A DNA stretch of 64,000 nt from Rhabditoides inermis (lineage: Eukaryota > Nematoda > Chromadorea > Rhabditida > Rhabditidae). This document shows, piece after piece, positions 11,147 through 22,335 of this stretch (its first letter is position 1; the number at the start of each line of letters is the position of its first letter). The stretch is from assembly GCA_963966185.1 (NCBI GenBank), contig CAWZYM010000339.1, positions 62,001 to 126,000 on the forward strand. The letters run 5' to 3'. Below the pieces are notes generated by a model. It searched no databases. It was not told the DNA's origin and saw only the letters and a list, made by a program, of their open reading frames with translations. Both the position numbers and the translations under genes were made by a program.

Positions 11147-13693
11147 GCCTTCTTTCAGTTGAACGCGGAAGCCCTCTGCGTCTCTCTCGCGCGTGTTCCG
11201 TGGGAGTTGGCCAAACCGGCGCAGTTTTTTGTGGACAGACTGCTCGAGCCGTCGCTCAGAGAGTGGTCCAATGTCAACCATCCTGGAGGTGGGTGGGAGA
11301 GGAAAGAGAGAGAGAGAGAGGGGGAGAGAGACGCGATTCAGGCTGCGACGGCGAGTGGCGCGACCGCGACCCTGGCGTGGAGGGAGAGTGGGTGAGTGGG
11401 ATGATGGTTGTATCGATTGTCGAAGTCCGTAGTTCGAAGGGAATAGGGGAAACTAATCGCTTTTTGTAAATACGTGGTTTGGGGCTATTCGGAGATACAA
11501 GGTGAATTGAACGATGTTCCCCAAAGCATTACAGAGATAGTTGGAAGAGGATTTGTTTGACTGATCACCATTCTTCAGGTAGAGGAGGCGGAGAAGCTGT
11601 TGCACAGCAACCATGTGATGGACGGAGTGGGAGAGGGAAAGGGGACGACCACAGCCACAGCCACAGCAGCAGAGGAGCCCGCCCAGGAGTCGCCCCCTCC
11701 GGTGATCCAAGTGGGCGGGGTCACTCTGGAGCCGGAGCAGCTGCGACTGGCGAGAGAGGTCGTGTCGGCCATCATTGGCAACAAGTGGAGTGGAGGAGGA
11801 GGAGCGGCCAAGGAGAAGGAGGAGGAGGGGAAGAGGGACGAGTCGTCGGCGTGGGACGCGGTCGGCGAGTTCATGAGCAAGTATATGGGAGGGGTGAAGA
11901 AGAAGACGGTGGAGGCGGCGGCGGCGGCTGTGGCGACTCCGGCTGTGGCGACTCGGCCAACGGTTGAGGAGGAGGAGAAGACTGTGGCGGCGGAACCGGT
12001 GAAGAAGGCGATTCCCAATGCCGTTCCGGTGAGTTGGATGGGGTGCAGTTGAGTGTGGAGTTGGAGTGTGTTCAGATTGCGACTCCTCCAGTGAATCCCG
12101 CAGTTTCGGCGTCGAGTGGCCCGCATTACTATGCGGCCAGTGGAGTGGGCGGTGTGGGAGGGGTTAGTTTTTTCCCTGTAAGTAAGTTTCTTAATACAAG
12201 TAGCAAATATCATTACTTTAAAGTTATTCAACTGTTTTAATAAAGATTTGGTATGAACGTTGTCAATTTTGATTAGCAATGTGTTGTTTAGAATCCCGCA
12301 GTGGCTGCATCTGCTGGTCCCCAGTACTACGCAGCAAATGGAGCAGGGGGTAGAGGAGGGGGAGAGGTGAGTAGTAGTGTAGATATTAGTTATGTTGCAT
12401 ACTGCGTATCAGTTTGATCAGTCTGAGGAATTTCTGTCAGCGGAATTGGTTTGTATAAGTTTATTTGGAGTAAGTAATTTGTTGAAACTTATTTGTTTTG
12501 GGTTGTCTTGAAAGAGATACATTTCAGAATGCTGCAGTGGCTGCATCTGCTGGTCCCCAGTACTACGCGGCCAATGGAGCAGGGGGTAGAGGAGAGGTGG
12601 GCTATATTTTGTGTTGCTTGCAGTGTTATTTTTTTACAATACTGTTTAGAATCCTGCTGTGGCTGCTTCGTCTGGTCCCCAGTACTACGCGGCGAATGGA
12701 GTGGGAGGGAGAGGAGAGGTGAGTAGAGTGTGTACAAATCAGTGGGTAAAAGAAATAGCTATACCTTATAATGTTGATGTACGTATTATATAAGAAACAT
12801 ATTTTGATTATCTGAATTGCAACTTTGCTAATTTGAACTTTTTTCAGTCCGCTTCCGGTGCCACATTCCAGCAGGCGTATGGGTATCAGGAAGGATCTCA
12901 TCAGGAGTGGACAGAGTGGGGAGAGTGGAGCGAGGAGGCGCAGTGGGGAGAAGGAGCAGGAGCAGGAGCAGGAGCAGGGGAGGAGAAGGGAGAAGCGCCC
13001 ATGGACGCGTACCAGCGGCGGATGCAGAAGAAGATACGGAAGCAGCTGGAGAAGATTGCCAAGGAACCACCGCCGCCGCCTCCCGTGGTGGCAGCACCAG
13101 TCGTCGCACCAGTGGTGACACAGCCAGTGGTTCCTGTCACTGCTGTCGTTGTTCCAGAGCCGGTGGCAGCACCGGCGAGGGCGGAACAGCCAGTTGTGCT
13201 AGCGGATAGGACAGTCCCGACTGCGGGCTCGGGATACGCCGGATTCCCCCAGCAGGTGTATGGAGGACAGCAGATCAGTCTACAGCCGCAGTGGAACGGG
13301 TATGGAGGAGGAGGAGCAGGGTGGAATGGAGCAGTGCCGGCGGGAGGAGGAGGAGCAGGATGGAGTGGAGGAGGAGGGATGGCTGTCCATCCTCAGCAGG
13401 GACAGTACTATGGAGGGTACGGATACGGTATGCAGCAGGCGCAGCCACAGTACTATGTATCTCAGTGGGGAGGAGGAGGAGGAGGGCGAACGAGTGTGGG
13501 GGCGCAGTTGTGGCAGACAGCCCAGCCGGGGAGTGGGGGTGGCTATGGAGGGGCGCATTGGCAGGGAGGGGGAGAGGCGGGAGCGAGGGCGACCACTCTC
13601 GTTCCTCTGCGGACCGAGCAGAGGCCGGCACAGGCGCAGAAGGGCAAGCAGAAGCAGAGTGGAGGGTTCGGCGGAGGGGGAGGCTGGTCGTAG
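5347..13693 (+). CDS. Large protein of unknown function with duplicated exons and a Gly-rich tail (1083 aa)
   Basis: Twenty exons close in phase: 5347-5358, 5437-5532, 5765-5917, 5998-6303, 7020-7214, 7316-7408, 7598-7690, 8209-8284, 8367-8493, 9121-9217, 9606-9715, 9909-9990, 10998-11087, 11159-11288, 11583-12028, 12076-12162, 12292-12366, 12528-12596, 12650-12718, 12848-13693. Residues about 88-170 are Pro-rich with repeated KPSLL motifs. Residues about 345-410 (GKCVRLRMEIEGLPHAV, a GKGY turn, then a helix VALHMIACRFVQLL) loosely resemble the beta-hairpin and last helix of a double-stranded RNA-binding domain; this is inference. Four consecutive exons encode near-identical NPAVAASAGPQYYAANG units. 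The C-terminus is Gln/Gly/Tyr-rich and low in complexity, as in many RNA-granule proteins. The family was not recognised. ATG 5347 lies 59 nt after a TTTTCAG acceptor. Introns host several repeats, listed separately. Confidence 0.75.
6595..6970. repeat. Inverted-repeat (MITE-like) insertion in an intron
   Basis: A segment of about 100 nt at roughly 6595-6705 reads, on the reverse strand, like the segment at roughly 6865-6965 (shared core AAATTTAGAGTGG then GTTCCTTT). The arms flank a loop of about 150 nt. A third single copy in the orientation of the right arm lies at 7472-7570 in a later intron of the same gene. Confidence 0.65.
8098..8203 (+). repeat. (ATT)n microsatellite
   Basis: About 95 nt of uninterrupted TTA/ATT repeat directly upstream of the exon at 8209, ending in ATTTTCAG. 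It therefore supplies much of the pyrimidine-poor 3' end of that intron. Confidence 0.95.
8494..9120 (+). other. 627-bp intron with a partial echo of the next exon
   Basis: No gene is seen here. At about 8831 the bases GCGTGGCGCTGCACA match the start of the exon at 9121 (CGTGGCGCTGCACA). This may be a relic of exon duplication or may be chance. Confidence 0.4.
9507..9600 (+). repeat. (TTGA)n microsatellite at an acceptor
   Basis: A TTGATTGA repeat runs up to the acceptor GACAG at 9605, so the repeat forms the branch and pyrimidine region of the intron. Confidence 0.9.
10078..10858. mobile_element. Foldback element with two tRNA-like arms
   Basis: The left arm (10078 to about 10350) and right arm (about 10575 to 10858) are nearly perfect reverse complements, starting from the outermost CGAGGAGTGTCGTTAGAGCC. 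Each arm carries a tRNA-like segment with an A-box (TGGCCTAGTGG) and a B-box (GGTTCGAGTCC) at about 10264-10326 and, reversed, 10612-10675. A 63-codon frame present in both arms differs at one residue, but it is explained by the palindrome and is not taken as a gene. The element sits in the intron 9991-10997. No transposase is encoded. Confidence 0.75.
12076..12718 (+). repeat. Four tandemly duplicated exons with their introns
   Basis: Exons 12076-12162, 12292-12366, 12528-12596 and 12650-12718 encode near-identical units (GPQYYAANG core). All four are phase 0 to 0, so units can be gained, lost or skipped without a frameshift. Confidence 0.85.
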
Positions 13694-13878
13694 AAGAGAT
13701 TTTTGTTGAGCATGTTACGGTTCTCGTTGATCTGTTGCGTTTTTGTGTGTAAGTATAAAGTTTATTTATATTGTCAGTGTTTTATGAGCGTGTGAGATGT
13801 GATCAGTTCCCGGATCTGATGTGATATCTGAGATTGTTATTGTTATTGATTGTATTGTTTCGGTTTGCAGGTACGAGT

Positions 13879-14309
13879 ATGGAGCCGAATGCTCCGAAGT
13901 TGTCGAAGAACGCCAGGAAGAAGGCCAATCGGGCGGCGGTGGGTATTGATTGATTATCGATTGATTGATTGATTGATTGCTGATGTTGAGGCTCGTGAGC
14001 GTGAGGCGATGGCGAGTGTGATGCAACTGCAGTTGAATGGAGTGGTCGGCGGAGGCCCGAGTGGGTCGGCACAGCAGAAGACAACAGCACAGAAGAGGAT
14101 CGAGGCAGAGGAGGCCAAGAGGGTGAGTGGAAGAGAGAGAGAGAGGAGAGAGAGAGGGAGGGAGGAGGAGAGAGAGGGAGAGAGGGAGAGAAGGAGAGAA
14201 GGAGGGAGAGAGAGGGGAGAGAAGGAGGGAGAGAGAGGGGAGAGAGAGGGAGGGGGGGAGAGAGAGGAGAGAGAGAAAGAGAGAGAGAGGAATGAGGGAG
14301 AGAGGGGGA

Positions 14310-14347
<38 letters not shown>

Positions 14348-14742
14348 GGAGAGAGAGAGAGGGAGGAGGGAGAGAGAGAGAGGAGAGAGAGAGAGGAAGG
14401 AGGGAGAGAGAGAGAGGGAGAGAGAGAGGAAGGAGAGAGAGAGGAGAGAGAGAAAGAGAAAGAGAGAGAGAGGAATGAGGGAGAGAGGGGGGAGGAAGAG
14501 AGAGAGAGGGAGAGGAGGGAGAGAGAGAGGAAGGAGAGAGAGAGGAAGGAGAGAGAGAGAGAGAGAGAGGGAGGGAGGAAGGAGAGAGAGGGGAAGGAGG
14601 GAGGGAGAGAGAGAGGGAGAGGAGGGAGAGAGAGAGGAAGGAGAGAGAGGAAGGAGAGAGAGAGGAAGGAGAGAGAGAGAGAGAGAGGGAGGAAGGAGAG
14701 AGAGGGGAAGGAGGGAGGGAGAGAGAGAGAGAAGGAAGGAGA

Positions 14743-14791
<49 letters not shown>

Positions 14792-16646
14792 AGGGAGGGA
14801 GGAGGGAGAGAGAGGAAGAGAGGGGGGAAGGAGGGGTAGAGAAAGGAAGGAGAGAGAGGGGAAGGAGGGAGGGAGAGAGAGAGAGAAGGAAGGAGAGAGG
14901 GAGAGAGAGGGAGGAAGGGGGGAGAGAGAGGAAGGAGGGAGAGAGAGAGAGGGAGGGAGGGAGGGAGAGAGAGAGAGAGAGAGGGAGAGGGAGAGGAGAG
15001 AGAGAGGAAAGAGAGAGATGACCTCCCTTCCAGATGGCTCTCCTACAAAAGCAGTGCGAGCAGCCTCCTGAGCAGGGAATCTTACAAGGACCCAGCAAGC
15101 ATGAGTCAGTCACTCATCTTTCAAATTACTAGTTTACTTCTTAGTGTGTGTAGACTAGTAGGGTAGTAATTGATTTACTGTTTTTTTTCATTTTGTACTG
15201 AACTCTATGTGGCATTTGGTAACACCCCCGTGGTATGTGGTAGTTCAGTGAATGGATGAAGGAGAGAGGACTTGGGACTGGGGAAAGAGACTGATGTTGA
15301 TGTTTGTTGTTTGAGGAGCATTCAATTTGCTCTGGAGGTGGCTGCACGAATCGGTCATCCCATTCACACGCAGACGACTACTGGTAGGTTGGGGGAGGAG
15401 GAGGAGGAGGAGGAGGAAAGAGGAGCATGGACGGGAAGGGAACAGGGATATAGTTCTGTGCTCGCCATAAGTTGCGCGAGGTGGGGTAGATCAGAGAAAG
15501 ACGGAGAGTCAGCTCTCGGCAATAGCGCGGAAAACAAGAGAGACAGACGGTTATGGTACCGTGTTTCGAACAGCAAGTGAGGTAAATCGAAAACTATCGC
15601 TCTGGCGCAGGCTATAGAATGTTTATGTTATTAGATTGAGCATTCTTGCTTTGAAAAAATTAGTGTTTTGCGAGCGAGTAATCGTAGAGTAGATGAATAT
15701 CCTCAACTTTTCTTTTAGTCGGAATCGAGCTTCAATCATATTGTGTTAATTCGGGGTTTTTATGATTTGTGTACTAGATCAAAGATCAAAGGAGACTTTG
15801 TTTGTAGAGATGAACGCGCGCACGAACGAGGCTCTCTGTCGACAGCAGTGGATGTTCGATCACATGCCCTACTTTGTGTTCGGCACCAGCGGCACCGGAT
15901 GCAACCGAGTGTCAGTCATCCCTTCTCCCTCTTTCTCTCTCTCTCTCTCCCTCCCTCCCTCCCTCTCTCCCTCGCAATATGTTTCTGTAAGATTAGTGTA
16001 GTCGTGTGTTAGTATGCGATTGGGTGATGTAAGCTTATACTTTTGGCTAACTGTATATAGGGGAACATTTTGAATATGAAACGATGGAGCATTGTTTTAT
16101 TATTTCACAGTGACATTATTTCTCAGTGATTGTAGTTTGTGTGTTTGAGTGCTGCCGAGTTGTCTGCTGCCAACAATCTCCTCAACTTCTTCACCACTGG
16201 ATTCATCGATCGACAGACATACAACGACATCAAAAGGAGAGGGGTGTGTGGTTTGATCGACCGTTCTCAAACTATATATTCAAGTACAATGAGGTAGCAC
16301 ATTCTATATGGGGTGGTGAAACATATGCCACAGTTGTCACATGTTTTCGAATGTTTTTCTAAACTAGTTTGCGGTATATGTTGAAACGTATCCTCAGATG
16401 TTGAAACGTATTGCTCATAGTTTGTGCATTTATTATGTGTGTGCAGGCTCGGTCGACGAATGGTGTGGATCAAGTGGTGGCCATACTCACCAAGATGGAG
16501 AAGATGCTCAACAAGCGTGAGTATCGATCGATTATCGATTTGTTTGATCATATTGATTGATTGCAGCCCGGTTCAACACGCTGCTAACGGCGTGTGGGAT
16601 GTTCTGCATCGCAACGCACGAGGAGAAGGTGAGAAAGTGGGAGGAG

Positions 16647-16706
<60 letters not shown>

Positions 16707-19700
16707 AAGAGAGAGAGAGAAAAAGAGAGGGAGAGAGAGAACATTAGAAAGCATTGATTAGAAATTATCCTCTACAATTCTGTTATGTTTTTGTAGCTGT
16801 TTTATTTTAAAAAAATAATTTAATGATCGGCTCGCTTTTCAGAAGCTGTCGAAGTTGATCCAGAATGAGGTGCGACACGAGTGCACGGAGATGAACAAGG
16901 CGAAGAAGGCCGAGCAGACAAGGGTGGGGGGGGGGGAAGAGGAGAAGAGAGAAGAGAGGGGAAGAGAGAGGGAAACGTTTACTGACACATTTCAGCGTTC
17001 TATCGAGGGCCAGAACAAGGCTGCGTTCATTCAGCCGGCAGAGGGAGAGAAGGAGCAGGAGCAGGAGGAGAAGGAGTTGGCCCCTCCGCCTGCGAAGCGT
17101 GTCAAGACGGAGGATGTCGTGTACGACTATGTCAGAGTGAGTGAGGCAAGTCCTGAGTACTGAAACATGTGGTTTAACAAAACGTTGATTGAAATGGTTA
17201 CTAACATTTGGAAAGTTGCCATTTGTTCACTCATAAAGTGTCTGATATTGTTTGTGAACTGTTTATTTTTTCGCAGGAGCCAGTGAAGGGCCGCGTGATC
17301 GCTGAGGTGGTCCTGGATTCGGACGAAGACTCGGACGTCGAACCGCTGGTGGGTCAATCGATAATCAATCGATAAATCAATGGTCTGGTCGAACGGAGTC
17401 TGTTGTGCTGTGGTGGAAAGAGTGGAACTGTGTCTCTAGCTCACTCCGAGTGTATGTTTTTCAGCCGAACGGGAGCTCCTTGGATCTGTCGTTGAATGTG
17501 AATACGGCAGCCCCCGTGGATCCGTCTGCCAGGCAGGCGAGACAGCAGACAGTGCAGGGACAGAGACCCGCGTCCGCACAGAGATACTATGAGGAGGAGG
17601 ATGAGGAGAGGAGGAATTGGAATGGACAGGTGAGGGGGGGGGGGAGAGAGACTATGGGTCAGGTCTGGTCCTTTCGAAACACATTGCAAAGATAGTGTAT
17701 AGTTTTCTTCACGAAGATAGTTGGGGGCATTGTACATTTGACTACAGAAATGAAGATACTCATTTTCCGCGCGGGACCACACACCGGGCAGTCGGTGAAA
17801 ATGATTTCGTGCCCTTCCAATTGCGTCCAGAAATGAGCATGCGCTTTCAGAATTGCAGCTTGCGAGATCATTTTCACTGATTGCCCGGTGTGTGGTCCCG
17901 CACGGAAAATGAGTATCTTTATTTCTGTAGTCAAATGCACAGAGGCCCCAACTATCTCCCTCAATAAAACTATAGCTCGAAAAGACTGATTGCTACTCAA
18001 CTTTGGCATGTGTTTCGTATATTATGGTCTGTTCAGGTGAACCAGGGCGACTTTGAGTTGGCAGATGAGCAGGCCGATGATGACATGGATATGGAAGATG
18101 GAGGAGGAGGAGGAGGGGGAGGAGGAGGAGCAGGGGAGGAGAGTGGGGACGAGGGAGATGTGGCCGCGTATCTGCGAGACAATGGAATGGCAAGGGTGAG
18201 TGTGGCACCGATAAGAGATACTGTAGTGTTCACGTGGCAGTGTACGGTAATGTCTGGAACTGTCACACACATCGTTTTGTGTGTGTTTGTGAATGTGTCG
18301 ACGTTTGTATTTGAGAGTCGCAACGCGTCTTTCCTCGTCGATCCGACGGGGACGGCGGGCGGGGAGTTTGAAGAGTATCTGGAACAGGTGGAGAGATTGA
18401 GTGGGGAGAGGGAGAGAACAGGTGGAGAGAGTGAGTGGGGAGAGGGAGAGGGGGGGAGAGAGAGGGAGAGGGAGTGAGTGGGGAGAGGGAGAGTGAGTGG
18501 AGAGAGGGAGAGAGAGGGGAGAGGGAGAGACAGAGAGAGGGAAAGACAGATAGAGAGAGATAGAGAGGTCCATTAGTGCCGTTCAGATGGATAGACTGAT
18601 GGTTGCAATGAGAAATGAGAATGTGGCTGGACGGGTGAGGTAGCTGTGTCCGGAAGGGTGTTGATGGTTGATGATGTTTCAGCAGCAGCAGGCGCACCTG
18701 GAGAAGTATGGATTCGAGGGCGAGAGTGGGGATAAGAGGGGACGGAGGAGGAGGAGGGACGCCGTGCTGGGTGAGTGGTGGCAGGTGTGAGCGAATGATT
18801 GCTGACCGCAACTATAATACCATGGAGTGAAACACGCGTTGTTAGAATCTAGAATAGAATGCTAGAAGAAGGAGAATAGAATAAACACGCGTTGTGCGTG
18901 CGAGAAAGCGATTTGTGCCTGCCATACCACACGTGCTGCATTCGACATGGTGCATGGTTTTGTTGTTGTTGTTGATTCCAGACATCAATTCTATAGATAA
19001 GCATTACAGCTCAGAGATTTATCTGGAATCATTATAGGTGTACATGATATTGCAATCACAACACTGTGAATGGGAGTATGTAGGGTCGAAATCCTGGTAG
19101 GCTAACGCGGGGGATGCATGACAAGTTGACAAGCATGCAGTGTGAATCTCGCTGCCTGCAGACTTCTCTCCGGCTGCGTGTCTTCCCCCGAACTACGAGG
19201 ACGATCTTCTCGGAATCGAGTGCAACGTCGCCGCCCTTCCCATCTCGAAGAAGATGAGGGAGTACCGCATCAAGTTCCCGTGAGTGGGCAGGGCAAGTAG
19301 GGGCGGGGCGTGGATGGAACCGTGAAATTGCAGGGAGGCGTTCGAGGTGTTCAACGAGAAGATCTGGTCCCACTACAAGTCGAACGGACAGGACGACGAG
19401 GTGGGCGTGGCTTGGGTGGGCGGAGCGTGTGACGATTGTCGATTGCAGACGTATGCGTGGAAGATGCAGGCGCGTCAGCTGCTTCACGATGAGATTGCCA
19501 AGGTATGGTGCACGTGTTGTTCATGTTTTGAGCGAATGTCATGTCCTCTCCTCTCCTTTTCCTTTTCCTCCTCCCCTTCCCACACCCCTCTCCCCTCTCC
19601 CCTCTCCCCTCTCCCCTCTCCCCTCTCCCCTCTTCTTCCCCTCTCCCCCTCTCTCTCCCCTCTCGTTTCAGATGTTCCCTGGCATGCACTGTCAGATGTT

Positions 19701-20277
19701 CGCGGTGGGTTCGACCGTCAACGGCTGCGGCAGCTACAACAGCGACATGGACGTGTGCATGACCATCTCCGACCCGAGGGGCGTCCAGCAGACGGAGCGA
19801 TCGTGAGTCGCGCGCGCCACGCCCACCCTGGCCACGCCCCCTCACTTGTAGGTACGCGGTGAACTGTCTTCGGAAGGCGCAGCGCGCTCTCCGCTCTCCT
19901 GCACTCAAGCCTATCATGAAGACGTACGATGTGATACCGGCAAAGGTGGGGGATGGGATCGTCTTTTGTACTTCTACAGTCTCCATGAAATTGTTTGGTA
20001 TATGCTTTGAGACTTTTTGTGCTCCATACATAACAGTCGCATGTTATTGAGGTTTTCTGAATGTGATAGCGAAGCTTGTCTGAAAATGATTTTGATGGTA
20101 GTCAAGTTGTGGTGCGGTGTGTGTGTTGTGTCTGCTTTGATGGACGTCGTTTAGGTCCCGATCATCAAAATGGAGCTGAAGGGTCGGTTCGATGGACTGG
20201 AGATCGACATGAACGTGAACAACACGCCCGGCATCTACAACAGCCACCTGATCCACTACTACTCCAGGTAGGCGTCG

Positions 20278-20308
<31 letters not shown>

Positions 20309-21354
20309 CCCCCCTCTCTCTCTCTCTCTTTCTCTCCCCCCTCTCTCTCCATCTTCCCCCTCTCTCTTCCTTCCTCTATCTCCCTCCCTCTCTCTCTCTC
20401 CCCTCTCTCTACCCTCATCTATCTAGAGTGGACGACCGCTTCCCAGCTTTGGCCCTTCTGGTGAAGCACTGGGCTATCGTGTCCGGTATCAACGATGCCA
20501 TGACTGGCACTTTCAACAGGTGGGGGCAGGTGTGGAAAGTCTGATGTTTGAGTTTATAAAAAGGGCTGAAATTTTCAATGTATGTATGGGGAAGATGTGA
20601 TTTGAACTGTGCGAAATTTTCATTATTTGTCATTTCAGCTACTCGCTGATTGTTCTGGTGATACACTTTCTGCAGTGCGCTGTGCGACCGGCGGTCCTGC
20701 CCAACCTCCAGGTGAACTCCTCTTTCCCCCCCCCCTCTCTCTCTCTTTCTCTTCCTCTCTCTCTCTCACTCTCCCTCCCTCCCAGGCTCTCTACCCGGAG
20801 AAGTTCGCCACGCAGCCTCTCCCGCACGAGCTGAGTCTGTTCGAGGAGCTCGACCCGCCCCTCCCCGGTGAGTCTGCCTGTCTACCTGTCTACCTGTCTA
20901 CCTGTCTACCTGTCTACCTGTCTACCTGTCTACCTGTCTACCTGTCTACCTGTCTACCTGCCTGCCTGCCTGCCTGGCAACTTGTTGCAACCGTGGCTGT
21001 ACAATCTGTGCTCGTCGGTCTTTCCGAAACTGCCTTCGCGACAGCGTTTCGAAGCATTTTATCAGACATGTCATCCTCATCCGTACGAAATTGTTGCGAC
21101 CGATACACGTGCGTAACTGATTTGCACATGTTTGTGTGTTGTCAGAGCGTCCTCTGAACGAGCAGAGTGTGGGAGAGCTACTGTGTGCGTTCTTCCACTA
21201 CTATGCTGACTTCGACTTCAACTCGAGCGCCATTTCGATCAGGAACGGATGTGTCTACTCGAGGTGAGAGAATGGCAAATAGAGAGAGGAGGAAGAGAGG
21301 GAGAGAGAGAGAGAGAAAGGTAGAGAGAGAGAGGTATAGAGAGAGAGAGAGGGA

Positions 21355-21396
<42 letters not shown>

Positions 21397-21498
21397 AAGG
21401 TATATATATATAGAGAGAGAGGTATAGAGAGAGAGAGGTATATATATATATATAGAGAGAGAGGGAGAGAGAGAGGGAGAGAAAGGTAGAGAGAGAGG

Positions 21499-21548
<50 letters not shown>

Positions 21549-21869
21549 GCGGTTGTTTCCAGGGAGCGTCTGCCGGGCGACACTGCTCACTTCTACATCT
21601 TCCTCGAGGAGCCATACGATGGGAAGAACACGGCTCGCTGTGTCACCCGGGCACACAACATGCAGACTATCAGGTGGGTCGAGTGTCTCCCCTTTTCCTC
21701 TCCCCCCCCTCTCTCTCTCTCTCTCTTCCCCCTCTCTCTCTCCCCTCTGCCCTTTCCCCCCTCTCTCTCTCTCCACCCTCTCTTTTGTAGAGCGGCTTTC
21801 TGTCGTGCGAAGCGCATGTTGGATGGTTCGAAGCCTCCCGACCTCGCTTCGATAGGAGTGTCTGTGTGA
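13879..21869 (+). CDS. GLD2-like: GLD-2-type cytoplasmic poly(A) RNA polymerase (856 aa)
   Basis: Twenty-seven exons close in phase: 13879-13938, 13991-14122, 15034-15104, 15316-15383, 15808-15910, 16150-16243, 16447-16516, 16567-16628, 16843-16923, 16996-17136, 17277-17348, 17465-17629, 18037-18195, 18316-18387, 18683-18770, 19162-19279, 19334-19400, 19449-19502, 19672-19802, 19852-19945, 20155-20267, 20427-20519, 20639-20711, 20786-20867, 21146-21263, 21563-21673, 21791-21869. Residues about 570-590 carry the nucleotidyltransferase signature VGSTVNGCGSYNSDMDVC (G572-S573, metal ligands D584 and D586). The third aspartate is D652 in LEIDMNVN. The central helices FNSYSLIVLVIHFLQ and the PAP-associated region ELLCAFFHYYADFDF follow. 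The family adds AMP to mRNA 3' ends in the cytoplasm, usually with an RNA-binding partner. The N-terminal 540 residues are charged, low in complexity and not recognised; an acidic/Gly run lies near residue 410. ATG 13879 is 9 nt after a GTTTGCAG acceptor. Confidence 0.88.
14123..15030 (+). repeat. 0.9-kb nearly pure GA (purine) intron
   Basis: The second intron of the GLD-2-like gene is almost entirely G and A on the plus strand for about 880 bp, built of GAGAGAGG/GGAGGGAG variants. Long open frames through it (RE-rich on the plus strand, SL-rich on the minus strand) come from composition, not coding. Confidence 0.9.
17715..17960. repeat. Hairpin (MITE-like) element in an intron
   Basis: Arms of about 85-90 nt at roughly 17716-17805 and 17872-17960 are reverse complements: GGGACCACACACCGGGCA is matched by TGCCCGGTGTGTGGTCCC with few mismatches further out. 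The loop is about 65 nt. It is one of at least three unrelated foldback insertions in introns of this window. Confidence 0.75.
20874..20968 (+). repeat. (CTGTCTAC)n octamer repeat
   Basis: About ten perfect copies of an 8-bp unit begin a few bases after the donor at 20868 of the GLD-2-like gene. Confidence 0.95.
21271..21550 (+). repeat. GA-rich microsatellite intron with (TA)n patches
   Basis: Purine-rich repeat with short TATATATA blocks fills the intron 21264-21562 of the GLD-2-like gene. No coding signal is seen. Confidence 0.9.
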
Positions 21870-22021
21870 GAAGAATGAGGAGAGAGTCAGCAGAGTGTGG
21901 CCTCGGAGTGTTTCCGGTTGTTTCGTTAGTTTTCTTGTTGCACTAGTTGTTATGTTCCCTGTTATGGAGAAGTTGTATGGTGAAAATTGATTACAAAAAA
22001 TTGTTTGTTGAGTTGATCATG

Positions 22022-22027
22022 AATAAA
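22022..22027 (+). terminator. Polyadenylation signal of the GLD-2-like gene
   Basis: AATAAA about 150 nt after the stop codon at 21869, within AT-rich sequence. Convergent with the minus-strand ABC fragment that ends at 22336. Confidence 0.55.
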
Positions 22028-22107
22028 AAAACTGTGAATACTGTTTATTGGTTCTTGAAAGATTTGAAATTTTGAAAGATTTGATTCTGATAGAAGAACA
22101 GAGAATG

Positions 22108-22180
22108 ATGTCCCGATGGTATAGTGGTTACAATGTCGCGATTTGAATTCTTGACCTCTGTTTTTGAGCTCGGAACGGTG
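22108..22180 (+). repeat. Degenerate tRNA-like sequence
   Basis: TCCCGATGGTATAGTGGTTA resembles the 5' part and A-box of a tRNA, but no good B-box or cloverleaf follows. Likely a decayed tRNA-derived repeat and not a working tRNA gene. Confidence 0.35.
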
Positions 22181-22335
22181 ACTTGTATCTCAACAATTCC
22201 AAACAAAAGTATCAACACAATTCATCAGTAAGAAGAACATTATTTATCACAAACACAAGACATCATCTGATTTTAAGCATACATTTGTGATTGGAATGGT
22301 GTACATCTAAGCATCCTTAATCTCTCTAATCAGTT

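Noticed and set aside
14127..15113. Open frames of 288-436 codons, RE-rich on the plus strand and SL-rich on the minus strand
   Set aside because: They lie wholly in the purine repeat intron of the GLD-2-like gene; stop-free by composition.
18263..18811. 182-codon minus-strand frame
   Set aside because: Shadow of a GA-rich intron of the GLD-2-like gene; Ser/Leu/Pro composition only.
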